The notes under the pieces were generated by a model. It was not told the origin of the DNA. It ran no database searches and saw only the letters and a program-made list of their open reading frames with translations. 64,000 nucleotides of DNA. Source: JBCCGG01 sp039029395 (GTDB lineage: Bacteria; Pseudomonadota; Alphaproteobacteria; Kiloniellales; JAKSDN01). A program made the position numbers and the translations under genes. Below, in pieces: positions 53,838 through 64,000 of the stretch (the first letter of the stretch is position 1; each line of letters starts with the position of its first letter). The DNA is taken from the NCBI GenBank assembly GCA_039029395.1, contig JBCCGG010000010.1, positions 62,001 to 126,000 on the forward strand. The letters run 5' to 3'.

Positions 53838-56297
53838 ATGAGCAATCTTCCCAGCACGGCCCGGGCGGTCATCATCGGCGGCGGCATCGTCGGCTGCTCG
53901 ACCGCCTATCACCTGGCGCGCCTGGGCTGGCGCGAGGTGGTGCTGCTGGAGCGCGCCAAGCTGACCAGCGGCTCGACCTTCCACGCCGCCGGTTTGGTCG
54001 GCCAGCTGCGCAGCAACGCCAACATAACTCGTCTGCTGACCGATAGCGTCGCCCTCTATGGCCGCCTGGAAGCGGAGACCGGCCAGGCGACCGGTTGGAA
54101 GCAGTCGGGCGGCCTGCGTCTGGCCTGCAACGACGCGCGCATGACCGAGCTGAAGCGCCAGGCCACGACGGCACATTCCTTCGGGTTGGAGATGGAGCTG
54201 CTGACGCCCGCGGAGGCGCATGAGCTCTGGCCGATCATGGCAAGCGACGACCTGGTGGGCGCGGCGTTCCTGCCGACCGACGGACAGGCCAATCCCTCCG
54301 ACATCACTCAGGCGCTCGCCAAGGGCGCGCGACAGGCCGGCGCCCGGGTCGTCGAGGACTGCCGGGTGACCGGTATCACGGTGGAGCGGGGCAGGGCGGT
54401 CGGCGTGACCACGGATCAAGGAGAGATTGCTTGCGAGGTGGTGGTCAACTGTGCCGGCCAGTGGGCGAGGGAGGTTGGCCAATTGGCCGGCGTCAACGTG
54501 CCCCTCGTGTCGGTCCAGCATCAGTACCTGGTGACCGAGGCGATCGACGGGGTGCCGCGCGACTTGCCGACCCTGCGCGATCCAGACCGCCTGATCTACT
54601 TCAAGGAGGAGGTTGGCGGCCTGGTGATGGGCGGCTACGAGCCCAATCCGATCCCCTGGGCCGTTGACGGCATTCCCGAGGGCTTCAACTTCTCCCTACT
54701 GGACGCTGATTTCGACCACTTCGAGCCGCTCATGGCCCAGGCCCTGGAACGGGTGCCCCTGCTCGCGAGTGCCGGCGTCAAGGAGCTGATCAACGGTCCG
54801 GAATCCTTTACCCCGGATGGCAACTTCATCCTCGGCGAGGCGCCGGAGCTGGCCGGCTTTTTCGTCGGCGCCGGCTTCAACGCCTTCGGCATCGCGAGTG
54901 GCGGCGGTGCCGGCAAGGCCTTGGCCGAGTGGATCGCGGCCGACGAGCCGCCGATGGACCTGTGGCCGGTCGACATCCGGCGCTTCGGTCAGGCCCATCA
55001 ATCCATCGATTGGGTGCGCGAACGCACCCTAGAACTCTACGGCAAGCACTACACCGTCGCCTGGCCCCACGAGGAGCATCGCTCGGCCCGGCCCGAGCGC
55101 CGCTCGCCGCTCTACACCACCTTGGCCGCCGAGCGCGCCTGCTTCGGCGAGAAGCTCGGCTGGGAGAGGCCCAATTGGTTCGATCCGGACGGCGCGGTGT
55201 GCAATGGCCGGACGCCCGAGGACGTCAACACCTTCGGCCGGCCCAACTGGTTCGCGGCGGTCGGCCGGGAACACCAGGCGGTGCGGACACGCGCCGGCCT
55301 GTTCGACCAGTCGTCTTTTGCCAAGTTCCTGCTGGTCGGGCCCGATGCCGCCTCCGCGCTGTCATGGTTCTGCGCCAACGACGTGGACAAACCGGTCGGG
55401 TCCCTGGTCTATACGCAGATGCTCAACCGGCGCGGCGGCATCGAGTGCGATCTGACCGTCGCGCGCCTGGCCGAAGACCGCTTTTACATCGTCACCGGAA
55501 CGGGTTTCGCGACCCACGACTTCTCCTGGATCGAGCGCGCGATTCCCGAGGGTAGCCGGGCGACCCTGCTCGATGTCACCTCGGCGACCGCGACCTTGAC
55601 CCTGATGGGCCCCCGGGCGCGCGACATCCTGAGCGCGGTGACGAGCGACGATCTCTCGAACGACGGCTTCCCCTTCGGAACCTGGCGGGCGATCACGATC
55701 GGCGGCGCGCCGGTCCGGGCGCTGCGCCTGACCTACGTGGGCGAGCTGGGCTGGGAGCTGCACCTGCCGAGCGAGCACGCGCTTTCGGTCTTCGAGCGCT
55801 TGAGCGCGGCCGGCCAGGCCCATGGTCTCGCCAACTGCGGCTACCGGGCGATCGAATCCCTGCGCCTGGAAAAGGCTTACCGGGCTTGGGGCAGCGATAT
55901 CGGCCCCGACCATACGCCCCTTGAAGCCGGGCTCAGCTGGGCGGTCAAGCTGCGCAAGAACATCGACTTCCAAGGCCGCGAGGCCCTGGCGGCCCAAGCC
56001 GGGGCGCCGCTCAAGAAGCGCTTGGTCGGCTTCACCAACGAGGATCCCGAGGTGGTGCTGCTCGGCCGTGAGACGATCTACCGGGACGGCGAGCGGGTCG
56101 GCTGGCTGACCAGCGGCGGCTGGGGCCACACGCTAGCGAAGAACATCGGCTACGGCTATGTGCGCAACGGCGAGGGTGTGGACGAGGCTTACTTGACGAG
56201 CGGCAGCTACGAGCTGGAGGTCGCCAGCCAACGGGTGCCCTGCCAGATCCACCTGGCCCCGCTCTACGATCCCAAGCTCGAGCGGGTCAAGGTCTGA
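53838..56297 (+). CDS. Dimethylglycine/sarcosine dehydrogenase-like protein with GcvT domain
   Basis: 819 residues. The N-terminal DAO-type FAD domain has VIIGGGIVGCSTAYHLARLG and GSTFHAAGLVG, where H49 matches the histidine that binds FAD covalently in dimethylglycine dehydrogenase. The linker (380-440) leads to a C-terminal GcvT/aminomethyltransferase domain with GARDIL-like GPRARDILSAVTS and LRLEKAYRAWGSDI, which binds tetrahydrofolate. It oxidises an N-methyl group and passes one carbon to folate. It starts 10 bp after the kinase gene and its stop lies 5 bp from the convergent ankyrin gene. Confidence 0.92.
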   Translation: MSNLPSTARAVIIGGGIVGCSTAYHLARLGWREVVLLERAKLTSGSTFHAAGLVGQLRSNANITRLLTDSVALYGRLEAETGQATGWKQSGGLRLACNDARMTELKRQATTAHSFGLEMELLTPAEAHELWPIMASDDLVGAAFLPTDGQANPSDITQALAKGARQAGARVVEDCRVTGITVERGRAVGVTTDQGEIACEVVVNCAGQWAREVGQLAGVNVPLVSVQHQYLVTEAIDGVPRDLPTLRDPDRLIYFKEEVGGLVMGGYEPNPIPWAVDGIPEGFNFSLLDADFDHFEPLMAQALERVPLLASAGVKELINGPESFTPDGNFILGEAPELAGFFVGAGFNAFGIASGGGAGKALAEWIAADEPPMDLWPVDIRRFGQAHQSIDWVRERTLELYGKHYTVAWPHEEHRSARPERRSPLYTTLAAERACFGEKLGWERPNWFDPDGAVCNGRTPEDVNTFGRPNWFAAVGREHQAVRTRAGLFDQSSFAKFLLVGPDAASALSWFCANDVDKPVGSLVYTQMLNRRGGIECDLTVARLAEDRFYIVTGTGFATHDFSWIERAIPEGSRATLLDVTSATATLTLMGPRARDILSAVTSDDLSNDGFPFGTWRAITIGGAPVRALRLTYVGELGWELHLPSEHALSVFERLSAAGQAHGLANCGYRAIESLRLEKAYRAWGSDIGPDHTPLEAGLSWAVKLRKNIDFQGREALAAQAGAPLKKRLVGFTNEDPEVVLLGRETIYRDGERVGWLTSGGWGHTLAKNIGYGYVRNGEGVDEAYLTSGSYELEVASQRVPCQIHLAPLYDPKLERVKV

Positions 56298-56302
56298 GCG
56301 GA

Positions 56303-57577
56303 TTAGCCACGCAGCAGGGCGGCGATCTCGCCGTGGCCTTTCTCTTCCGCGATGGCCAAGGCGGTGCGGCCGTCCTGGCTTTGCAGGCTGGGGTCGGCGC
56401 CATGGGTTAGCAGCAGGCGTACGATCTCCAGATGGTTGCCCAAGGTCGCCGCGCGCAGAGCGCCGCCGGGATACTCGGCCGGCCCCAGAGCCGTCGAGGG
56501 ATCGGCGTCGATCAGGGCTTTAACCCGCTCCAGACGCCCGCAATAGGCCGCCTCGTAGAGCGACAGCTCCGGCAAACTCTCGGCTAGCAGTTTCGCGATT
56601 CCGGCTTGATCGTTGTGGATCGCCCAGCCGAGCGCGGTGGCCTGAAAGTTGTTGTCCTTTATGCTCGGATCGGCGCCATTCGCGATCAATAGACGCGCCA
56701 GGGACTCCTGCCCGAAGGCCGCGGCCCAATGGAGCGGGGTGAAGCCGGTTTCTTGGGCATTGACCTCTGCGCCGCGCGCCAGCAGCAGGGCGCAAGCCTC
56801 GGGTTGGCGGCGGTAGGCGGCGACCACCAGCGGCGTCGCATCGCCGAGCATGAAGGTATAGATGTGTCCGCGCGGCGCCGGCGCCGGCACCAACGGGGGA
56901 AGGCCGGTCTTCGCATGAACCAATGAGGGGTCCCGATTCAGTTCCGCCGACAAGCGGTCGGTCATGCCAAGCCCAGCATAGAGGATGACGTCGCCCGCAC
57001 CGCCTTGCTCGATCAGATAGCGACTCAGGCCGGGGCGAAAGGAGATCTCGACCAGGCCCCATTGGGCGGCGGTGCCGCCGAACCCTGTATCGCGGACATC
57101 GATCTCGGCGCCATGGGCCAGGATGAGCGCGGCAATCTCCGGCGAACGCGCTTGGTGGAGCAAGGGCATGGCGCTATAGCGATTGACGTAGGGCCGTCGG
57201 GCCAAGTCCGGATCGGTCGTCAGCATCTGCGCCAACCGGTCGCTCAAGGCCCATCGGGCGGCGCCATGGGCGTCGAGCGCGATGCCGCGCTCGATCAGGA
57301 AACCCGCTTGACGGTCGGAGAAGGAGCTGTGCAGGACCCCTCGCAATCCGTCGCTGTTTGGGCCCACGGCGTTGATGTCGGCGCCTGCGCTCAGCAGCAG
57401 ATCCACCAGATCATAGTGCTCCGCGCGCCCGGCGACCACCACCGCCGGCTCCTCGCCGACAATCGGCGCATCGATCTCCGCGACCAGCCCCGGCGCGCGC
57501 CGCAGCAAGGCCGCGACCTCCGCGGTCTCGCCCGCCCTCACGGCGGCGATGAAGTTGAGACGCGCCTGATCGCTCAT
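56303..57577 (-). CDS. Ankyrin repeat protein
   Basis: 424 residues from ATG 57577 (MSDQARLN); the frame is open to 57637 but upstream codons are arginine-rich leader. At least six ankyrin repeats can be seen, for example EHYDLVDLLLSAGADINAVG, EACALLLARGAEVNAQETG, TPLHWAAAFGQESLARLLI and NHLEIVRLLLTHGADPSLQS. No signal peptide or membrane segment; likely a cytoplasmic binding protein. Partner unknown. It ends next to the convergent dehydrogenase gene. Confidence 0.88.
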   Translation of the reverse strand: MSDQARLNFIAAVRAGETAEVAALLRRAPGLVAEIDAPIVGEEPAVVVAGRAEHYDLVDLLLSAGADINAVGPNSDGLRGVLHSSFSDRQAGFLIERGIALDAHGAARWALSDRLAQMLTTDPDLARRPYVNRYSAMPLLHQARSPEIAALILAHGAEIDVRDTGFGGTAAQWGLVEISFRPGLSRYLIEQGGAGDVILYAGLGMTDRLSAELNRDPSLVHAKTGLPPLVPAPAPRGHIYTFMLGDATPLVVAAYRRQPEACALLLARGAEVNAQETGFTPLHWAAAFGQESLARLLIANGADPSIKDNNFQATALGWAIHNDQAGIAKLLAESLPELSLYEAAYCGRLERVKALIDADPSTALGPAEYPGGALRAATLGNHLEIVRLLLTHGADPSLQSQDGRTALAIAEEKGHGEIAALLRG

Positions 57578-57706
57578 GACTGTTCCAACCCAACGTTCGC
57601 CAGCGCGCCGAGCCAAGCATGATGGCGCGCGGACCACAAGGGAGGGGCTAAGAGAGGGGTTGGATAAGCTCTGTCGATGACCGAACTATACCTGCATCAA
57701 GGAGTT

Positions 57707-57940
57707 TCAAACACGCCAAAACGGTTTCCTTGCCTCTTGCTCCGCATCGGCCCGGGTCATCGCCATATCTCGCAAGAGACGATCCGGAAGCTCCGCTAGG
57801 TGCTGCCTATTGCTGACCCGGGATTGCCAGGTCAGAAGGCAGTCCCACGATGATTTGAATAGTGAAAGAGATCCTTTAAGTGCGTTCTTATACCAATAAT
57901 CAGTTGATATCTTTGTACTTCCATCGTCTAGGATCGACAT
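57707..57940 (-). CDS. DUF1127 domain protein
   Basis: 77 residues from ATG 57940, with GAGGAG eight bases upstream; the longer open frame above it is not coding. The C-terminal DUF1127 motif is WQSRVSNRQHLAELPDRLLR then DMAMTRADAEQEARKPFW. DUF1127 proteins are small arginine-rich regulators of stress, phosphate or RNA metabolism in alphaproteobacteria. It is divergent from the arsR gene. Confidence 0.87.
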   Translation of the reverse strand: MSILDDGSTKISTDYWYKNALKGSLSLFKSSWDCLLTWQSRVSNRQHLAELPDRLLRDMAMTRADAEQEARKPFWRV

Positions 57941-58012
57941 GCTGCGATCTCCTCTATGTTGGCGGCTCTGCATTGGCAATATCGTGAGTGAAGGATATGC
58001 CGTCGAGTCTAT

Positions 58013-58036
58013 ATACTTCGGTGTAGAGTGAAGTAT
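58013..58036. repeat. Inverted repeat in the DUF1127/arsR divergent region
   Basis: ATACTTC (58013-58019) and GAAGTAT (58030-58036) form a perfect inverted repeat around 10 bases. ArsR-family operators are often AT-rich inverted repeats with a spacer, and this one sits 32 bp upstream of the -35 box of the arsR promoter, so it could be the operator for either divergent gene. Confidence 0.4.
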
Positions 58037-58067
58037 TATCGTACTGCGCAGGCACCGAAGACTCTGC

Positions 58068-58096
58068 TTGCACGTCAAATACAATTCGTCTAATAT
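58068..58096 (+). promoter_or_regulatory. Candidate promoter of the arsR gene, probably leaderless
   Basis: TTGCAC (58068-58073) and TAATAT (58091-58096) have an ideal 17-base spacer. Transcription would start at about 58103, which is the A of the ATG, so the mRNA would have little or no leader. Confidence 0.5.
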
Positions 58097-58102
58097 CGAA
58101 TC

Positions 58103-58792
58103 ATGATTGATGGACCATACTTCGCGGAGGTCGGTGCGCTAATTGGCGATCCGGCCCGCGCGGCGATTTTGGCGGCCCTGCTGGACGGCCGGGCGCTGAG
58201 CGCGACCGAACTTTCCCAGGCGGCCGGTGTGTCGCCTCAAACCACCAGCGGTCACCTGGCCAAGCTGACCGAGGGCCGTTTGCTGACGCTCGATAAGCAG
58301 GGCCGGCACCGCTACTACCGCCTCGCCAGCCCCCAGGTCGCAGAGGCCCTGGAGGCGCTGCAAGTGCTGGCGGTCGATGGCCCGCCGCGCTACCGGCCGC
58401 CGGGCCCGCGGGACCAGGCCATGCGCCAAGCCCGCACCTGCTACGACCATCTGGCCGGCCGGCTCGGCGTCGCCTTGGCCGACGCCTTGATCGAACAGGG
58501 CGCCCTGGTGGCCTTCGGCCGGGACTTTCGCCTGACCGAGGCGGGGCAGGGCCTGCTGGACGATCTCGGGGTCGATTGGCGCGCGGCCCAAGCCAAGCGC
58601 CGCATCTTCGCCCGCCAATGCCTCGACTGGAGCGAGCGGCGCCCCCACCTCGGCGGCGCGCTTGGCGCGGCCTTGGCCGAGCGGTGCTTTGCCCAGGGCT
58701 GGGCCGCGCGCGGGCCGGACAGCCGCACCGTGGAGGTCAGCCGCAAGGGCCGCCGGGCGCTGAGCAGCCGGCTCGGAGTCAGTCTCTCTTAA
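58103..58792 (+). CDS. ArsR-family transcriptional regulator
   Basis: 229 residues, longer than the usual 100-120. A winged helix (GDPARAAILAALLDGRALSA, SQAAGVSPQTTSGHLAKL, LLTLDKQGRHRYYRLASPQV) occupies residues 10-90. The C-terminal part (about 100-229) is rich in Arg and Ala and has a Cys-His-containing stretch (TCYDHLAGRLGVALADAL, ERRPHLGGALG), which resembles ArsR proteins fused to an extra domain of unknown role. The 3' end overlaps the convergent lysR by 4 bp (CTTAAG). Confidence 0.9.
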   Translation: MIDGPYFAEVGALIGDPARAAILAALLDGRALSATELSQAAGVSPQTTSGHLAKLTEGRLLTLDKQGRHRYYRLASPQVAEALEALQVLAVDGPPRYRPPGPRDQAMRQARTCYDHLAGRLGVALADALIEQGALVAFGRDFRLTEAGQGLLDDLGVDWRAAQAKRRIFARQCLDWSERRPHLGGALGAALAERCFAQGWAARGPDSRTVEVSRKGRRALSSRLGVSLS

Positions 58793-59673
58793 GTTAGGGA
58801 CTCAGCCAGGAGATCGAACACCAGCCTTATGCGGCGGCTTGTGTGCAGCTCGCGGTGGGTCACGAGCCAAATGGGGATCCTGATCGGCTCGAGATCGGGA
58901 AGTATGCGCTCGACCTCCGGCGTGCGCGCGCCCACCTCCTCGATCATCACCCCGATGCCAAGGCCTTGCTTGACCAGCTCCCAGGCCACGGCGCCGCTCT
59001 CGGAGACCAGCTTGAAGTTTTCCCGCGTCAGCGGGAGGCCGATCTCGTTGAGCCGGGTGAGCAGGCGGTCCGATTGCTCAAACCCGATGAAGGTCGCTTG
59101 CGCCAGATCGCCGGGCGACCTGGGGCGGCCGTGGCGCTCCAGATAGTCGGAGGCGGCGTAGAGATGGACCGAGGTCTCGCGCAGGAGCTTGGCGATCAGA
59201 TCCGATTGATCGGGCCTGCCATGGCGGATGGCGATGTCCGCTTCCCGTCGCCGCAGGTCGCGAACGTCGTTCGAGGCGACCACCTCCACCTCTATCCCCG
59301 GTGCCGCCGCGCGCAGCTGCTTCAAGACATCGGGCAAGAGGTATAGCGACAGGATGTCCGTCGCCGTGATCGAGACACGCCCCTCGATCCTCTGGGATTG
59401 ACCGGACGCCGTGAGCGAGAGGCGACTGGCGGCCTCGCCCATGGCCCGCACGTGGTCCAGTAACTCCAAACCGGACTGGGTCAGTGAGAGCGAGCGCCCC
59501 AATCTCTCGAAGAGGATGACACCAAGCCGCTCTTCGAGGGCCGCGACCTGGCGGCCGAGCGTCGGTTGGGTCGAGCCGAGCGCCCGGCTAGCCGCAGAGA
59601 AAGAGCCCTCCTCGGCCGTCACGAGGAAGGCGCGAACCTGGTTCCAGTCGAAGGAGACCGATTGCCAATCCAT
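58789..59673 (-). CDS. LysR-family transcriptional regulator
   Basis: About 294 residues from ATG 59673 (MDWQSVSFDWNQ); ATG 59685 four codons upstream is possible. The N-terminal helix-turn-helix is typical (FLVTAEEGSFSAASRALGST, QPTLGRQVAALEERLGVILF), and the C-terminal ligand domain includes RVSITATDILSLYLLPDVLK. It is divergent from the methyltransferase gene at 59774 and may regulate it. Confidence 0.9.
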   Translation of the reverse strand: MDWQSVSFDWNQVRAFLVTAEEGSFSAASRALGSTQPTLGRQVAALEERLGVILFERLGRSLSLTQSGLELLDHVRAMGEAASRLSLTASGQSQRIEGRVSITATDILSLYLLPDVLKQLRAAAPGIEVEVVASNDVRDLRRREADIAIRHGRPDQSDLIAKLLRETSVHLYAASDYLERHGRPRSPGDLAQATFIGFEQSDRLLTRLNEIGLPLTRENFKLVSESGAVAWELVKQGLGIGVMIEEVGARTPEVERILPDLEPIRIPIWLVTHRELHTSRRIRLVFDLLAESLT

Positions 59674-59773
59674 GCAAGAACGCATATCAGAAAAACGAAT
59701 TTAGGCAATTTCTATTTGATTAGCGTATAGGTATCACCCTGCCTCACCCGGCGTCATTCAAACGGAGAGGACG

Positions 59774-60395
59774 ATGGCTCAGGCAAGTGGGTTTTGGGAC
59801 AGGCATGCGAAGGGTTACGCAAAGAAACCGGTGGCCGACGAGGCGGCCTATCAGAAAAAGCTGCGGATTACCCAGGACTACCTGAAGCCGGACATGGAGG
59901 TTCTTGAGTTCGGCTGCGGCACGGGCACGACCGCGCTCATCCACGCGCCCTATGTGCGGCACATTCGCGCCGTCGACATATCCGGGAAAATGCTCGAGAT
60001 CGCGCGAAACAAGGCCGCCGCCAAGAATATCACGAACGTAACCTTCGAACAGGCAGGGATCGATGACCTGAGCGCGGCGGACGCCAGTTACGACGCCGTC
60101 ATGGGCCATAGCATTCTTCATCTCTTGCAGGACAAGGAGAGCGTCATCGCCCGTGTCTTTAAGATGCTGAATCCAGGAGGGATCTTCGTTTCTTCGACCG
60201 TGTGTCTCGGCGGAAAGATGCCTTTTTTTGAAGATCGTTTTGCCGGTTGGCCGGTTCCTCGGGCTTATGCCCCTCGTGCGGTTTTTCACCGCCGAGGAGC
60301 TCATGGCAAGTCTGGCGGACGCCGGCTTCCGGATCGACTACCAATGGCAGCCGGGCAAGGGTCTCTCCCTGTTCGTCGTGGCCACGAAGCCTTGA
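59774..60395 (+). pseudogene. Class I SAM-dependent methyltransferase, frameshifted
   Basis: The first 150 codons are a normal methyltransferase: VLEFGCGTGTTALIHAPYV (SAM motif I) and AVDISGKMLEIARNKAAA (motif II). At a run of seven T at 60223-60229 the frame changes. Reading on from the +1 frame gives LKIVLPVGRFLGLMPLVRFF, TAEELMASLADAGFRIDYQW and a stop at 60393-60395, which is the expected family C-terminus. The unshifted frame gives Arg/Pro-rich text to 60412. With six T the gene would be intact. It is either a real frameshift, a slippery (phase-variable) run, or an assembly error. Confidence 0.8.
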
Positions 60396-60423
60396 ACAAG
60401 GTGGTCGCCTGACGCAGAGGCCT

Positions 60424-60996
60424 TCAATCGCCGGCCGGAGCATTTGAGTCCAATACCCTGTAAGAGGACGTCACCAGTCCAGACGGAAAGCTCTGCGTCG
60501 CCCGGTGCTCGAGGTCGATGTCGGCCGGGAGGTAACCGAAGAGCGGCAAGCCCTCGCCGATGAGAATCGGAATGTGGGTTAGCGTGATGTCCGAGATCAG
60601 GCCGGCTCGAAGAAAGGACTGGATCACCTTGCCGCCGTCCACGTAGGCGCGCTTCCATCCTTCGGTGGCGAGCTCCCGCATCAAGTCGTCCGGTGCCAAT
60701 CGCGAAAGACGCACTTTCGTTGCAAACTCCTTTGGAATGTCGGCCTGCGTCAACTCGCTGCTCATGACCACGACCGGTTTAGTGTAGGGCCATTCGCCGA
60801 AGGTCAGGATGGTCTCAAAGGTGTTCCGCCCCATGACCAGGCCATCGACCGAATTCATGAGGTACTCGTAACCATGGTCCTCTCCTTCGGTCTTTTGCTT
60901 CATCAACCAATCGATGGCGCCGGACGGCCGGGCGATGTAGCCGTCCAAACTTGCCGCAATGAACACGCGCCCGCTCGTGGTTTTCGCGAGGGTCAA
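60424..60996 (-). CDS. RibD/dihydrofolate reductase-like protein
   Basis: 190 residues, likely TTG start at 60996 with GGAG six to seven bases upstream. The RibD C-terminal/DHFR-like fold is shown by VFIAASLDGYIARPSGAIDW, VMGRNTFETI and YVDGGKVIQSFLRAGLISDI. This group (YyaP/YwjB-like) is an NADPH-binding reductase of unknown substrate. It converges with the methyltransferase gene. Confidence 0.87.
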   Translation of the reverse strand: MTLAKTTSGRVFIAASLDGYIARPSGAIDWLMKQKTEGEDHGYEYLMNSVDGLVMGRNTFETILTFGEWPYTKPVVVMSSELTQADIPKEFATKVRLSRLAPDDLMRELATEGWKRAYVDGGKVIQSFLRAGLISDITLTHIPILIGEGLPLFGYLPADIDLEHRATQSFPSGLVTSSYRVLDSNAPAGD

Positions 60997-61801
60997 AGGA
61001 ATCTCCAGTCAAGAAGGAATTTTTCGAATGATGGGAAGGACATAAAGATCCTTGCCAAAGCGGGGCCCGGCGCCAAGCCATACCGATAAGGGCGCCCAAT
61101 CACATGCCGCGCAGAAAGCGAGGCCGAACCAAGCATCATAGACGCCCTGTGCAGCGTTAGTTTTACTGTCCCGGGATTGGGGCCATCCGACGCCTGGCCA
61201 GAGCCAAATCAGACGCACCAGATTTATCCAATGGTCATGGCGTTCTTGCGTGAACACAGGTGACCCCAGCTGCCCACGGCGCGCGAGGGAAGAATCCATC
61301 GTCTTTTGCTTTCCTTGGCGATTTCGTTCCTTAGGGCCGGTATCTTCGCTTATGCATTGCTTAATCATGTTCTAGGCTGTCGATCTTAAAGTGATCACAA
61401 ATCAGAGAATATAATCGGATAATCTGAGCATCATCCCTGTGCATTCATGACGAGCCAAGGAAATATGGTTAATATCCTAGGTTTTAGGATAATTCTACGA
61501 TTTCTGCGAGTATATTTAGGTGATCGCCGGGTGTGGGGATTTGTTAGCAAGTTATTAATGAACTGTGGCTTAACCTAAGTGTTCCCTTACTAGTTCGTTC
61601 AGTGGGGCGGTCCGATGAAACTTTGGTCATGCGTAACGTTATCAACTAATAATAGCATTTCCTATATTGTATGGCGTGGCGCAAAGAGCGCCGCGACTGG
61701 CTCGGCCCCGCCTTCGCTGGGTGACACTCGCTAGGGAATAGAGCGCCGTGCTGCGGCGGCGCACTGGTGTATTCACCGTATCACTGTCTTGGGAACCGAC
61801 G
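60997..61801. other. Long intergenic region, AT-rich in the right half
   Basis: About 800 bp. From 61369 to 61680 it is AT-rich and probably contains the histidine kinase promoter; TATATT at 61664-61669 region is a possible -10 but no strong -35 fits. On the leftward strand a 119-codon frame (61009-61368) ends 12 bp before the reductase gene, but its Trp-rich sequence matches nothing I know and it is not called. Confidence 0.4.
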
Positions 61802-63664
<1,863 letters not shown>

Positions 63665-63707
63665 GGCCTGATCGGGCCATATCGAGACGAATTGATCCGA
63701 TTTTGCG

Positions 63708-64000
63708 CTAGCGGCCGAAGGCCCGCGTAATCTCTCTTTGCACCGAAAAGTACCCCGGCGCGGTCACCTCGACCCTTCCTTTCAAGTGCCGGTGGGCCGC
63801 CGGCAGGGCGTGGAACGGCACGGCCGGGTAGGCATGGTGGGCCGTGTGAAAGGGCATGTTCCAGGCCAGCCAGCGCACCGCGGGATTGCTCGTCGTGGTG
63901 CGCGCGTTCTTCATCATGTCGGGCACCAAAGGACAGCCCGCGTGCTCGGCCAAGAGGAACATGCGCAGGAAAGGCTGGCCGAGCAGGGCCGGTACGATCC
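63708..64000 (-). CDS. Fatty acid desaturase family protein, N-terminal part outside the window
   Basis: The visible 97 codons are the C-terminal part of a membrane di-iron desaturase/hydroxylase. The third histidine box is present as HTAHHAYP, and GCPLVPDMMKNARTTTSNP is typical of the family. The gene continues to the right beyond 64000, so the first histidine boxes are not seen. It is convergent with the histidine kinase, 43 bp apart. Confidence 0.85.
   Translation of the reverse strand, partial: IVPALLGQPFLRMFLLAEHAGCPLVPDMMKNARTTTSNPAVRWLAWNMPFHTAHHAYPAVPFHALPAAHRHLKGRVEVTAPGYFSVQREITRAFGR

Noticed and set aside
61009..61368. Leftward 119-codon frame upstream of the RibD/DHFR-like gene
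   Set aside because: Spacing would allow an operon, but the sequence is Trp/Cys-rich without recognisable fold or good ribosome site. Kept only as a comment in the intergenic entry.

Overview
The window is about 64 kb of high-GC chromosome from a Gram-negative alphaproteobacterium. The evidence is a TamA/TamB pair, a complete Cpa-type Tad pilus operon, a SleB-type cell wall hydrolase, a DUF1127 protein, a class III adenylate cyclase relic, and several enzymes for methylated amines (MttB, trimethylamine/dimethylglycine dehydrogenase-like, betaine ABC transporter). A Rhodospirillales-like marine or soil bacterium is a reasonable guess, but there is no rRNA or other marker here to place it. There is no CRISPR array, insertion sequence, prophage, rRNA or tRNA that I can support.

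Layout. 0-10.2 kb: a catabolic cluster. MttB-type methyltransferase, DapA-family lyase, hydantoinase A and a histidine phosphatase run leftward. Divergent from them is a TMADH/StcD-like flavoprotein. Then come a ferredoxin reductase, a MOSC protein and an ornithine cyclodeaminase-family protein. Together they look like a pathway for an N-methylated amine or cyclic amine. 10.3-19.5 kb: an AT-rich orphan gene, an MFS exporter convergent with a DUF3179 protein, a CPA1 antiporter with a cyclic-nucleotide domain, a SleB hydrolase and a Cys/Met-type PLP enzyme. 19.5-25.8 kb: tamA-tamB. 26-34.4 kb: a second, orphan CpaF-type ATPase with a 90-residue partner, an Ldh-family dehydrogenase, the two broken ends of a cyclase-TPR gene flanking a serine hydrolase and a SnoaL-like gene, and a rhodanese-metZ pair.

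34.7-43.6 kb: the Tad/Flp pilus locus, all leftward (flp, cpaA, cpaB, cpaC, cpaD, cpaE, cpaF, tadB, tadC), with genes overlapping or abutting and a strong hairpin between flp and cpaA. 43.9-48.6 kb: a PAP2/Aur1-like membrane enzyme, two tandem endonuclease/exonuclease/phosphatase genes (the second interrupted by an in-frame stop), and a three-gene cluster I cannot assign. 48.8-56.3 kb: a DeoR regulator divergent from a betaine/choline-type uptake and degradation operon (binding protein, fused double permease, choline-kinase-like phosphotransferase, dimethylglycine dehydrogenase-like protein). No ATPase gene is present. 56.3-64 kb: ankyrin protein, DUF1127, ArsR, LysR, a frameshifted methyltransferase, a RibD/DHFR-like reductase, a PAS histidine kinase and the C-terminal part of a fatty acid desaturase.

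The most interesting points are the unassigned three-gene cluster at 46.8-48.6 kb, the cyclase gene split by about 2 kb of other genes, the MOSC plus flavin/2Fe-2S reductase couple inside the methylamine cluster, the orphan CpaF with its small partner, and three genes with a single disabling lesion or separation (phosphatase/hydantoinase TAG, second EEP TAA, methyltransferase T7 run).
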